Source of the DNA: a virus
DNA: 47,509 bases
Direction: 5' to 3' (one strand)
IMG/VR virus record: IMGVR_UViG_3300042387_002469
Coordinates: 1 to 47,509 of that record
How positions within the stretch are numbered: position 1 is the stretch's first letter; every line of letters begins with the position of its first letter. Position numbers and translations under genes: made by a program. This document shows positions 19,050 through 27,791 of the stretch, one piece after another. The notes beneath the pieces were generated by a model, which worked only from the letters and a program-made list of their open reading frames with translations, made no database searches and had not been told where the DNA came from.

Positions 19050-19915
19050 TAACATTTTGTATTTCAACATACAACAATCTTCCTTATCTTAAGTTAGCTA
19101 TTGAATCTGTTAGGAAAAATAGTTACTTTAAAGATGCCCCATTTATCATTCATGCTGAAAATTGTACTGATGGAACAAATGAATGGTTATTTGAAAATCA
19201 AGATAAATATGATTTAACTTTACTTGTTGAACCTGAAAATATTAAAGTTCGAGGTATTGGAGGGGGAATGAATATATGTGCTGATCATGTTAAAACAGAA
19301 TATATAATGTTTCTCCATTCAGATTTTTATGTGAGTAAAAATTGGGATTTAGCCTGTTTAGAACAATACCAAAAAGAAAACAGAGACAAACTTTGGATTA
19401 GCTCACTCAGATTAGAACCAGCAATGTTCCCAGATCATATTCATTATTTAAATGGATCTAGACCACAACCTTTAGATAATATCATTGTTCCAAAAGATTA
19501 TTTTGGAGAATATTATCACAATTTTGAAAAAGAAACCTTTGAAGAATATGCAGAAGAACTTAAATTGTTAAACAATTACACAATATTTAAAGGACAAGGT
19601 GTAAGTGGACTCATATCTAAAAAAGATTGGGATTTAATTGGAGGGAATGACCCACAATTTTCTCCAACAAGTTGGGAGGATAAGGATTTGTTTTTAAGAA
19701 TGATTCAAAACGGATTTGATTTTATTCTTACATCTCAAAGTGTAGTTTATCATTTTGGAGCAAGAGGAAGTCATAGATTAGAAGAAAATGAAGGTAAAAC
19801 TTCCCAAAGACAAATTGAAGCTGAAAATATGAATGCTCAAAAATTCATAAAAAAATGGGGTGGTCTCCCAAAATATAATGAACATATTATGATCATAGGA
19901 ATAAATAAAATATAA
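19046..19915 (+). CDS. GT2-family glycosyltransferase
   Basis: A 289-aa product from the ATG at 19046, which overlaps the previous stop (ATGA); a start at 18962 would overlap 88 bp in another frame. GT-A opening MITFCISTYNNLPYLKLAI, then IIHAENCTDGTNEWL and FLHSDFYVS, where H-S-D takes the DxD place. A later W-E-D-K-D-L-F-L-R segment is a typical GT2 acceptor-side motif. Similar in layout to 27775. Confidence 0.82.
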   Translation: MITFCISTYNNLPYLKLAIESVRKNSYFKDAPFIIHAENCTDGTNEWLFENQDKYDLTLLVEPENIKVRGIGGGMNICADHVKTEYIMFLHSDFYVSKNWDLACLEQYQKENRDKLWISSLRLEPAMFPDHIHYLNGSRPQPLDNIIVPKDYFGEYYHNFEKETFEEYAEELKLLNNYTIFKGQGVSGLISKKDWDLIGGNDPQFSPTSWEDKDLFLRMIQNGFDFILTSQSVVYHFGARGSHRLEENEGKTSQRQIEAENMNAQKFIKKWGGLPKYNEHIMIIGINKI

Positions 19916-19918
19916 ATA

Positions 19919-20887
19919 ATGGAAAAAATAGTAATAGCAAACGTAATGAGGTCAAAAAACAAACAATCGTTTTTTGCTCTCCATCAAATAAATAAAAAAA
20001 TTAAAGAATATGATTCTTCTATTGAAGTTGAATTTAATATTATTTGGGATAAAGAAATAGAAAATCCTACCACAGAGGATAAAAAATGGATTGATTTAAT
20101 AGATTCTAGTTTTAATGTAGTTTCATATGATAAACAATTTTTTATAGACTATTGTGTTGAAGCTTATGGAATGGATTTAGAAAAAGTTAATACTGACTTT
20201 AATAATTTCTTTGCTATATATGTTATATTGTTATTCCATTATTTAAGACGAGTTAAACTTTATGATTACTGTTTAAGATATGATGATGACATTTTAATTA
20301 ATTATGATTTTGCTGATGTTATTGAACTCATGCTTAATAAAACCGCAGTCCTAATTTCAGAACCATTTAATGCTAATTGTGATAAAGTTTTACTCCAAAA
20401 AATTATAAATGTGTATGGCCAAGAAGCAATTAACCTATATCAACAACGTAATCCTCAAATATTAGGATTTAATAGCGGATTTCAAGGAATTGATTTATCA
20501 ATTTATGATGATTTCTTATCAGCTGATAGATTTGAATTAATGCTTAGTTTGTTTGAGTTTAAATCTATATTTGATGAAAACGGAGAAGAAATATGGGGGC
20601 CTGAGAGATTTGTTATTGACACCCAAGAACAGTCATATGCTTCATCAATGAACTTGATTAAGGCCAAAAATATTCATATACTAGACCCAGAAAAATATTA
20701 TGTAGCACCAAATTTTGGATCACATTCTCATTTTGGTACATTAGATCCTGAAGATGAACTTGGAGGATGGGGATGTTGTTTAAATTCAAAAATTTCCCAT
20801 TTTATTGGTCATACTCGAGGAAAAGGTAAACCAAAACAATTTTTAGATAAAGTAGATGAGTATTTAAAAGCAAATAATTTTTTATAA
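19919..20887 (+). CDS. Putative glycosyltransferase with DDD motif
   Basis: A 322-aa protein with a GT-A-like pattern: YCLRYDDDILINYDF gives a D-x-D near residue 120, NSGFQGIDLS lies at the usual acceptor-loop place, and the C-terminus has HFIGHTRGKGKPKQF. No family number can be assigned from inspection. Two bases after the previous stop and one before the next gene, so it belongs to the same unit. Confidence 0.7.
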   Translation: MEKIVIANVMRSKNKQSFFALHQINKKIKEYDSSIEVEFNIIWDKEIENPTTEDKKWIDLIDSSFNVVSYDKQFFIDYCVEAYGMDLEKVNTDFNNFFAIYVILLFHYLRRVKLYDYCLRYDDDILINYDFADVIELMLNKTAVLISEPFNANCDKVLLQKIINVYGQEAINLYQQRNPQILGFNSGFQGIDLSIYDDFLSADRFELMLSLFEFKSIFDENGEEIWGPERFVIDTQEQSYASSMNLIKAKNIHILDPEKYYVAPNFGSHSHFGTLDPEDELGGWGCCLNSKISHFIGHTRGKGKPKQFLDKVDEYLKANNFL

Positions 20888-20888
20888 T

Positions 20889-21857
20889 ATGACAAAAGTA
20901 GTATACGTAACGGGATGTTTAGGATTTATAGGATCCTATGTAACAAGAAAATGCCTTGATAAAGGATGGTATGTAAAAGGAGTAGATAAAATTACTTACG
21001 CCGCTAATAAAGATTTATTAGAGGAATTTAAATCATACCCAAATTTCTCATTTGTTCATTGTGATATTAATGAATTAAAGTTTTTATATGATTGTGATTT
21101 TGTAATTAATACAGCCGCTGAAACACACGTTGGTAATTCAATTGCTAGTAGTGCTGAATTTGTTAAGTCAAATATTGATGGAGTTCATAATTTACTTGAA
21201 TTAATTAAAAACCATAGAGGAGAAAATGCTCAAAAACCAGTATTACTCCACTTTAGTACAGATGAGGTATATGGCGATATTGAAGAAGGTGCTCATGATG
21301 AAGAACACTTACTCAAACCATCTAACCCATACTCAGCAACCAAAGCAGCAGCTGATATGTTAGTTATGGCTTGGGGTAGAACACATAAAGTACCTTACAT
21401 GATTATTCGTCCAACAAATAATTATGGTATTGGACAATATGTTGAAAAATTAATTCCTAAAGCAGTTAAATTATTAAGCTTAGGACGTAAAATTCCACTT
21501 CATAACCATGGAACACCTTATAGAAATTGGTTACACGCCTCTGATACTGCTGAAGCTGTAATTACATTGATTGAAAAAGGTCAAATTGGAGAAATTTACA
21601 ATGTAGCTGGTGGTTTTGAACAGCAAAATATTGAAACCATTAAACAAGTAATTACTGAATTCGGTCAAATTATAAATTGGGAAGATTTTCACAATATTGA
21701 TCACTATGTAGATTTTTCTTGCCATCGACCAGGACAAGATGTTCGTTATGCTTTAGATGATTCTAAACTAAGAGCTTTAGGATGGGAACCAAAATGCGTG
21801 TTTTCTGAAGAAATTACTCGTATAGTTAGTTATTACAAAAGCAAATTTATATGGTAA
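20889..21857 (+). CDS. rmlB: NDP-glucose 4,6-dehydratase (RmlB-like)
   Basis: Extended short-chain dehydrogenase, 322 aa. NAD site G9-x2-G12-x2-G15 (GCLGFIG), DKITYA after strand 2, NTAAETHV, catalytic STDEVYG and Y-S-A-T-K, and a late TPYRNWLHASDTAEAV. All match dTDP-glucose 4,6-dehydratases. It makes a 4-keto-6-deoxyhexose, the substrate type needed by the RfbH-like dehydrase at 17022. The nucleotide (dTDP or CDP) is not decided by sequence. Overlaps the next gene by 7 bp. Confidence 0.88.
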   Translation: MTKVVYVTGCLGFIGSYVTRKCLDKGWYVKGVDKITYAANKDLLEEFKSYPNFSFVHCDINELKFLYDCDFVINTAAETHVGNSIASSAEFVKSNIDGVHNLLELIKNHRGENAQKPVLLHFSTDEVYGDIEEGAHDEEHLLKPSNPYSATKAAADMLVMAWGRTHKVPYMIIRPTNNYGIGQYVEKLIPKAVKLLSLGRKIPLHNHGTPYRNWLHASDTAEAVITLIEKGQIGEIYNVAGGFEQQNIETIKQVITEFGQIINWEDFHNIDHYVDFSCHRPGQDVRYALDDSKLRALGWEPKCVFSEEITRIVSYYKSKFIW

Positions 21858-23602
21858 AAATTAGTGATGTTATAGTAGATTTTCTATTAAAAAACAATAT
21901 TGAAGTTGTATTCGGAATTATAGGTTCTGCTAATTCACATATATACGATTCCATAAATAAACATCCTAATATTAAATTAGTACCCGTCCATCACGAGCAA
22001 GTAGCCGTGATGGCAATGGGTGCTTATTATCGCTCAAGTGGTAAAATGGCGGTAGCATTAGTTACTGCTGGTGGTGGTTCTTCCAATTCATTCACTGGTA
22101 TTCTATCTAATTGGGCTGATTCCATCCCAGGAATTATTATTTCAGGACAAGAACAATCATATTACATTGATCAATATTCAGATATGAGAATGTATGGTAT
22201 TCAAGGATATGATTCAGTAGACACGTTTTCAAAACATACTAAAATGTCTGTTCGAATCACTAAAGAAAACTTGTACGAGACATTCAATAATGCTTTTCAA
22301 ACAACTCAAATTAATAGACCAGGTCCTGTATTTTTGGAAGTACCATTTGATGTTCAAGGACAGATGGTTGAAGAACAACCTATTACTCCTTATAAAAAAT
22401 TAGGTAATCCAATGTTAAGTCCAAAAACATTAGACTTGATAGATTTACTTAACCAAAGTAAAAAACCAGTTGTAATTGGGGGGCATGGTGTCAAATTATC
22501 CCAATCAGAAAAATTATTTAAACAGTTTATTGAACAACATAATTTACCTACAATACTAACTTGGTCAGCAGTAGACTTACTCGAAGAAACTCATCCAAAC
22601 AATTATGGCCGCTCAGGAGTTCAAGGACAGCGCTCAGCTAATTTTATTGTTCAAAATTGTGACTTATTAATTGTAATGGGAAGTAGATTATCTTTATTAC
22701 AAACAGGATATTCTAGAGCAGATTTTGCTCCACATGCAAAAATAGTTCATATTGATATAGATCCAACCGAAACAAATAAATTTGATGGATTATCAATCAA
22801 TGAAGATATTGGAAATATTTTACATAATTTAATTTCAATCGATTCAATTAAAGTAGATACTACAGATTGGAAATCATATTGTGATGATATTCGAAACAAA
22901 TATCCTCGAGTGATGCCTGAGCATTTAGCTGATCCTACTAATTCATATACATTTATGGATTGGTTTTCAAATAAAGTACCTGATAACTATACTATTGTTA
23001 CAGATATGGGAACAGCATTATTAAGTGGTTTCTATGGGTTTAATATTAAATCAAATCAAAAGATGTTTACATCACTTGGTTTAGGTGAAATGGGATATGG
23101 AATTGCAGCTGCAGTTGGAGCTGGATTTGGCCCAAACCCAGTAATGTGTTTAAATTGTGATGGTGGGATGATGATGAATCTCCAAGAATTACAAACTATC
23201 AAAACCCAAAATCTCCCAGTTAAAATAGTTATCTTTAATAATGATGGTTATTTGATGATTAAACATACTCAAAACATGTTATTTGGAGGAACTAAAACAT
23301 GTGTTGATAAGAAAACAGGCGTTGAACTTCCAGATTATAAAAAAGTAGCAGAAGCATTTGAATATGAATACTATACTATTGATCAAGTAGATGAATTTTT
23401 ATCATCACCAAATCAAGGTATTTTAGAAGTATTCATGGATCCAAACCAAGAATTTATACCTAAAGTAAGAGGTATTAAAAATAAAGATAATACAATTCAA
23501 GCAGGTCTTTTGGAAGAAATGTCTCCTTTATTATCTTTAGACAATATTAAAGAAGCAATGATTTCTGGAATACATGAACGAAGTAATACAGTAGAAAGAT
23601 GA
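21851..23602 (+). CDS. Thiamine-diphosphate enzyme, acetolactate synthase-like
   Basis: A 583-aa TPP enzyme of the acetohydroxyacid-synthase family. The activating Glu is E49 (HHEQVAVMAMG). The ThDP/metal motif NCDGGMMMN begins near 434 and ends with N-N-D-G-Y near 463. The domain order is Pyr, central, PP. In a sugar cluster, the closest functional model is YerE, which adds a two-carbon unit to a keto-deoxysugar, rather than branched-chain amino-acid synthesis. Followed directly (4-bp overlap) by an acylating aldehyde dehydrogenase and aldolase pair. Confidence 0.85.
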   Translation: MVKISDVIVDFLLKNNIEVVFGIIGSANSHIYDSINKHPNIKLVPVHHEQVAVMAMGAYYRSSGKMAVALVTAGGGSSNSFTGILSNWADSIPGIIISGQEQSYYIDQYSDMRMYGIQGYDSVDTFSKHTKMSVRITKENLYETFNNAFQTTQINRPGPVFLEVPFDVQGQMVEEQPITPYKKLGNPMLSPKTLDLIDLLNQSKKPVVIGGHGVKLSQSEKLFKQFIEQHNLPTILTWSAVDLLEETHPNNYGRSGVQGQRSANFIVQNCDLLIVMGSRLSLLQTGYSRADFAPHAKIVHIDIDPTETNKFDGLSINEDIGNILHNLISIDSIKVDTTDWKSYCDDIRNKYPRVMPEHLADPTNSYTFMDWFSNKVPDNYTIVTDMGTALLSGFYGFNIKSNQKMFTSLGLGEMGYGIAAAVGAGFGPNPVMCLNCDGGMMMNLQELQTIKTQNLPVKIVIFNNDGYLMIKHTQNMLFGGTKTCVDKKTGVELPDYKKVAEAFEYEYYTIDQVDEFLSSPNQGILEVFMDPNQEFIPKVRGIKNKDNTIQAGLLEEMSPLLSLDNIKEAMISGIHERSNTVER

Positions 23603-24462
23603 AAATAAAAGTAGCAATTTTAGGTACAGGAAATATAGGTACTGACCTAATGTTAAAATCAATTAAAACAGATTTTATCGATGTAGTAGCATTTGTAGGT
23701 CGAAGATTAGATTCCCCTACAATGCAAATAGCCCAAGAAAAAGGTATATTAACCTCAGACCAAGGTATTAACTATTTTATCAATAATCCAAAATGTTGTG
23801 ATGTTGTATATGATTGTACTAGTGCTGCTGATGCTAGAGAACATGCTAAAGTGTTTAAAGAGCAAGGAATTAAAGTAATTGACTTGACCCCAGCTAAAGT
23901 AGGAGATATGTGTGTGCCTGATATTAACTCAGATTTGATTTTAACTGATGATAATGTAAATATGATTACTTGTGGAGGACAAGCTTCAATGCCAATGTTA
24001 CATTTAATTTCAAAACATTGTACAGGATTAGAATATGTTGAGATTGTATCTCAAATTGCATCTAAAAGTGCGGGTATGGCAACTCGAATTAATGTTGACA
24101 ATTACATTGCAACTACAAGAAAAGCAATTACTAAGTTTACAGGATGTAAAAACACCAAAGTAATCCTTAACCTAAACCCAGCTGAACCTTGTGTTGATAT
24201 GCAAACAACAATCTTTATTAAAACTAAAGATATTAATTTTAATCATTTAACAGAAGAGATTGCTGAAAAAATTGAGGAATTAAAAACATATATCCCATAT
24301 TATGAGTTAGTATTACCTCCAACTATGAATGAAAATGGAGTAGTAGTTCTAAGTATTCGAGTAAAAGGTACAGGTGATTATCTTCCAGAATATGCAGGTA
24401 ATTTAGATATTATCAATTGTGCCGCAATTAAAATTACAGAAAAATTAAGTCAAAACATATGA
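23599..24462 (+). CDS. mhpF: Acylating acetaldehyde dehydrogenase
   Basis: Interconverts acetaldehyde + CoA + NAD with acetyl-CoA. Rossmann site AILGTGNIG (7-14) and the catalytic Cys in MITCGGQASMP (C125) match DmpF/MhpF; 287 aa is slightly short of the roughly 310 aa usual. DmpF enzymes work as a channeling complex with the aldolase encoded next (4-bp overlap). In a glycan cluster the enzyme may run in reverse, giving acetaldehyde for the aldolase. Confidence 0.87.
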   Translation: MKIKVAILGTGNIGTDLMLKSIKTDFIDVVAFVGRRLDSPTMQIAQEKGILTSDQGINYFINNPKCCDVVYDCTSAADAREHAKVFKEQGIKVIDLTPAKVGDMCVPDINSDLILTDDNVNMITCGGQASMPMLHLISKHCTGLEYVEIVSQIASKSAGMATRINVDNYIATTRKAITKFTGCKNTKVILNLNPAEPCVDMQTTIFIKTKDINFNHLTEEIAEKIEELKTYIPYYELVLPPTMNENGVVVLSIRVKGTGDYLPEYAGNLDIINCAAIKITEKLSQNI

Positions 24463-25460
24463 AAAATCTAATCATTACTGATTCAAGTCTTAGAGATGGA
24501 AATCATAGTGTTAAACACACAATCAGTTTAGATAGTATTGAAAAATATTGTCAATTTGCAGACAAAGCAGGTATTCCAATTGTTGAAGTAGGACATGGTA
24601 ATGGTTTAGCAGCTTCATCTTTATTAATTGGTAAATCTCCTAATACAGATAAGGAAATGCTTACTACAGCAAGAAAAAACCTTAAAAACTCTAAATTAGG
24701 TGTTCATACTATTCCAGGGTTATCAACAATTGATGATGCTAAATTAGCTATGGATTATGGAGTAGATGTATTTAGAGTAGCAACTCATTGTACTGAAGCT
24801 ACTTTATCTAAATCCCACATTGAATATTTAGCTAAAACAGATAAAACTGTTTATGGTGTATTAATGATGTCTGCTTTGATTACTGCTGAAGAATTAGCTG
24901 AACAAGCAAAAATTATGGAAGATTATGGTGCTGAGGCTATTATTATTATGGATTCAACAGGTACTTATCTACCACGTGACGTAAGAGAAAGAATTAGTTT
25001 ATTAAAATCTAGATTGAATATTAAAGTTGGTTTCCATGCTCATAATAATTTAGGATGTGCAGTAGCTAATTCATTAGCCGCAGTAGAAAGTGGAGCTGAA
25101 TTAATTGATGCATGTATTCGAGGATTTGGAGCAGGAGCAGGTAATGCACCATTAGAACTTATTCTCCCGGTATTTGAAAAAATAGGTTACACTACAGGTA
25201 TTAGTTTTGAAGAAACCATTAAAGAAGCAGACCGTGTAATGGATTATTTAGTACCATCTGCTCCCATTACTACCCCAATTAATGTATTAACAGGATTAAC
25301 TCGCTTATTTTCAGGATTTGAAAAACCAATTGTAAAAGCATCTAAATTATATGGTATCGAGTATTCATCTCTTATCTTTGAATTAGGTAATAGAAAATTA
25401 GTTGCTGGTCAAGAAGATTTAATTTTAGAAGTTGCTCAAAAATTAAAAGAAAATAAATGA
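24459..25460 (+). CDS. mhpE: 4-hydroxy-2-oxovalerate aldolase
   Basis: Class II pyruvate aldolase, 333 aa. D8 and the SLRDGNHSVKH segment (R12, D13, with His residues) form the active-site entrance; GFHAHNNLG near 192-200 supplies the metal-binding H-x-H; D-S-T-G-T and IRGFGAGAGNAPLE complete the family pattern. It cleaves or, in reverse, makes 4-hydroxy-2-oxopentanoate from pyruvate and acetaldehyde. Genetically fused in layout to mhpF upstream, and overlaps the next gene by 4 bp. Confidence 0.9.
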   Translation: MKNLIITDSSLRDGNHSVKHTISLDSIEKYCQFADKAGIPIVEVGHGNGLAASSLLIGKSPNTDKEMLTTARKNLKNSKLGVHTIPGLSTIDDAKLAMDYGVDVFRVATHCTEATLSKSHIEYLAKTDKTVYGVLMMSALITAEELAEQAKIMEDYGAEAIIIMDSTGTYLPRDVRERISLLKSRLNIKVGFHAHNNLGCAVANSLAAVESGAELIDACIRGFGAGAGNAPLELILPVFEKIGYTTGISFEETIKEADRVMDYLVPSAPITTPINVLTGLTRLFSGFEKPIVKASKLYGIEYSSLIFELGNRKLVAGQEDLILEVAQKLKENK

Positions 25461-26368
25461 GAATTTTAATTACAGGTGGAAATGGATTCTTAGGATCTAA
25501 TATTGTTAGGAAACTAATTAAAGAAAACCATAATGTGTATGTTTTCTCTAAATCAACTAATAATATTCAAGACATTTTAAATAAAGTTAAATTTAATTTT
25601 AGTTCTAATAACGAATTAGTTAATTTTAAGAAAGAAATTTTAGATTTTTCTCCCGAAATAGTAATTCATTGTGGTTGGAGTGGTGGAAATAGTTATCAAG
25701 ATGTAAATGACTTAAACCAATTATATGAAAATGTAGAATCTAGTATTAAATTACTAGAAATTCTCAATCAACTTCCAAACAAACCTAAATTTATTGGATT
25801 TGGCAGTTTTTCAGAATATGGAAATTTACCAATACCCATAAATGAAAATAATATAGAGCAACCAATAAATTTATATGGATTATCTAAATTAACATTTAAA
25901 AATTATAGTAAAATGTTATGTAATAATTATGGGATGGAATGGGTTTGGGTTAGACCTTGTTACATATATGGTCCAAATGATGTAAAAACTAGATTGATTC
26001 CATTATTGATTAATAAATTATTAAATAATCAAAAAATTGTTTTAGATGATTGTAATAAAATTATAGATTATCTTTACATTGATGATTTTGTTAACTATTT
26101 TTACAGTTTAATCCAAAACCCCTCCAATGGAGTTTATAACATATGCTCAGGAAAACAATATAATTTAAAAGAACTAATTCAAAAAATTCATCAACTTTCC
26201 CAAAGTAAAAGTAAAATTTCATTTGACTCAAAATTAAATCGTAAATTTACTTCATCCCACATATGTGGAGATAATACAAAAATTACTACACAAAGCAATT
26301 ACTCCCCTCAAACAGATATTAACCAAGGGGTTTTATTAACAATTAACTATTATAAAAAATTATTATGA
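25457..26368 (+). CDS. NAD-dependent epimerase/reductase (extended SDR)
   Basis: A 303-aa extended SDR. NAD site ITGGNGFLGS (5-14), active-site Y-x3-K as NLYGLSKLTFKN, WVRPCYIYGP and DYLYIDDFVNYF all fit sugar epimerases/reductases of the RfbJ/RfbE/YerF type. Its place right after the aldolase suggests reduction of the keto group of the branched sugar, but epimerase activity is equally possible. Markedly AT-rich, with many Asn and Ile residues. Confidence 0.82.
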   Translation: MRILITGGNGFLGSNIVRKLIKENHNVYVFSKSTNNIQDILNKVKFNFSSNNELVNFKKEILDFSPEIVIHCGWSGGNSYQDVNDLNQLYENVESSIKLLEILNQLPNKPKFIGFGSFSEYGNLPIPINENNIEQPINLYGLSKLTFKNYSKMLCNNYGMEWVWVRPCYIYGPNDVKTRLIPLLINKLLNNQKIVLDDCNKIIDYLYIDDFVNYFYSLIQNPSNGVYNICSGKQYNLKELIQKIHQLSQSKSKISFDSKLNRKFTSSHICGDNTKITTQSNYSPQTDINQGVLLTINYYKKLL

Positions 26369-27003
26369 AAGATCTTATTACTATAAAAGACAATAAATGG
26401 GTATGGCCTGCAAATGATGAAAACAGCTGGAAAGGCCAAAATGAATTTCAGGATCTTGCTAAATGGGTTCTTCCTTATGTTAAGGAAAAAAATATTATGA
26501 TTCAAGCAGGAGGTAATTGTGGATTTATGTTAAGTAATTTTGTTGATCACTTTAATACCATATATACATTTGAACCAGATCCAATTAATTTTTATTGTTT
26601 AAACCAAAATATTACTTCTCAGAATGTTATTAAGATGCAATGTTGTTTAGGAAATGATTCAACTCCCGTTTCTACCCAACATCTTATTAGACCTGATAGA
26701 CCTAACGATATTGGTGGAGTCCATATTGCAGGCCCTGGATTCACCCCAGTAATTGTAATTGATACTCTTAATCTTCCAGGATGTGATTTAATTCAATTAG
26801 ATGTTGAAGGATATGAGTTAAATGCTCTTTTAGGCGCTGAAAAAACTATTAAGAAATATTCTCCAGTACTATGTGTAGAATTTTGTGAAAAATGGTTAAA
26901 TAGGTATGATACTTCATCTGATAAAATATTAGGTTTATTAGAAGAATGGGGGTATATTCAAGTAGAAGAATATGGAGTTGATAAAATTTTTATTAAAAAA
27001 TGA
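26365..27003 (+). CDS. FkbM-family methyltransferase
   Basis: A 212-aa SAM-dependent methyltransferase. IMIQAGGNCGFMLSNFVD is the SAM-binding strand with a G-x-G-like loop (FkbM type V-D-x-G-A-N replaced by I-Q-A-G-G-N), followed by YTFEPDPINF (acidic residue after strand 2) and LIQLDVEGYELNALLGAE, the diagnostic FkbM segment. It probably O-methylates a sugar hydroxyl. Overlaps neighbours by 4 bp on both sides. Confidence 0.88.
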   Translation: MKDLITIKDNKWVWPANDENSWKGQNEFQDLAKWVLPYVKEKNIMIQAGGNCGFMLSNFVDHFNTIYTFEPDPINFYCLNQNITSQNVIKMQCCLGNDSTPVSTQHLIRPDRPNDIGGVHIAGPGFTPVIVIDTLNLPGCDLIQLDVEGYELNALLGAEKTIKKYSPVLCVEFCEKWLNRYDTSSDKILGLLEEWGYIQVEEYGVDKIFIKK

Positions 27004-27791
27004 AAATATTAATTACAGGTGGAAATGGTTATATTGCTAAAAGTTTACATTCTTATCTATATTCAAAATATGATGTAACATTAGTATCTAGAGTTGATCT
27101 TAACCTTACTCGAAGAGAAGAGGTTCAACATTACTTTAAAGATAAATATTTTGATGTGGTAATTCATACCGCTGTAAAAGGAGGTAATAGACTTAACCCA
27201 CTTGAAGGACCAGATGTTGTACTTACAAATTTATTAATGTATGATAATTTAATGCGTTGTAGGGATAAGTTTGATAAATTAATCCATTTTGGTTCAGGTG
27301 CAGAAGAAGAAGCAAATTCCCCTTATGGATTTAGCAAACATATTATAAATCAATTAATGAAATTAGATTCAAAAAGTATAAATGTAAAAATTTATGCGGT
27401 TTTTGATGAAAATGAATTAAATACTAGGTTTATTAAAAGTAATATTTTAAGATATATTAATCGAGAGGATTTGAATGTTTATCAAGATAAACAAATGGAT
27501 TTCTTTTATATGAAAGATTTAGTTTCTATGATTGAATGGTTACTTAATCAACGTGAAGAAGAATTTCCAATTCAAGAAATTAATTGTAGTTATCTAAAAA
27601 AATATACTTTGTTACAAATAGCTGAAATTATTAATTCATTAGGTGATTATAGAGTAGGAATACGATTAGAAGATGAAATTGAAGATAAAGCATATTGTGG
27701 AATTCATCCTGTTATGCCATTTAATTTGATTGGATTAGAACAAGGAATTAAAGAAACTTATAATATATTAAAAAATGTCTCAACTAATTAG
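27000..27791 (+). CDS. SDR-type epimerase/reductase (GDP-fucose synthase-like)
   Basis: A 263-aa extended SDR, opening KILITGGNGYIAKSLHSYL with the NAD site; HTAVKGGNRLNP and HFGSGAEEE precede a Y-G-F-S-K motif (SPYGFSKHIINQL). Shorter than usual in the C-terminal substrate domain. The substrate is not known. It overlaps the next glycosyltransferase by 17 bp. Together with 25457 it gives the cluster two SDR reductases/epimerases besides the dehydratase. Confidence 0.78.
   Translation: MKILITGGNGYIAKSLHSYLYSKYDVTLVSRVDLNLTRREEVQHYFKDKYFDVVIHTAVKGGNRLNPLEGPDVVLTNLLMYDNLMRCRDKFDKLIHFGSGAEEEANSPYGFSKHIINQLMKLDSKSINVKIYAVFDENELNTRFIKSNILRYINREDLNVYQDKQMDFFYMKDLVSMIEWLLNQREEEFPIQEINCSYLKKYTLLQIAEIINSLGDYRVGIRLEDEIEDKAYCGIHPVMPFNLIGLEQGIKETYNILKNVSTN

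Noticed and set aside
21851-23602. Plain branched-chain amino-acid acetolactate synthase
   Set aside because: No ilv genes nearby and placement between sugar enzymes; kept as alternative only.
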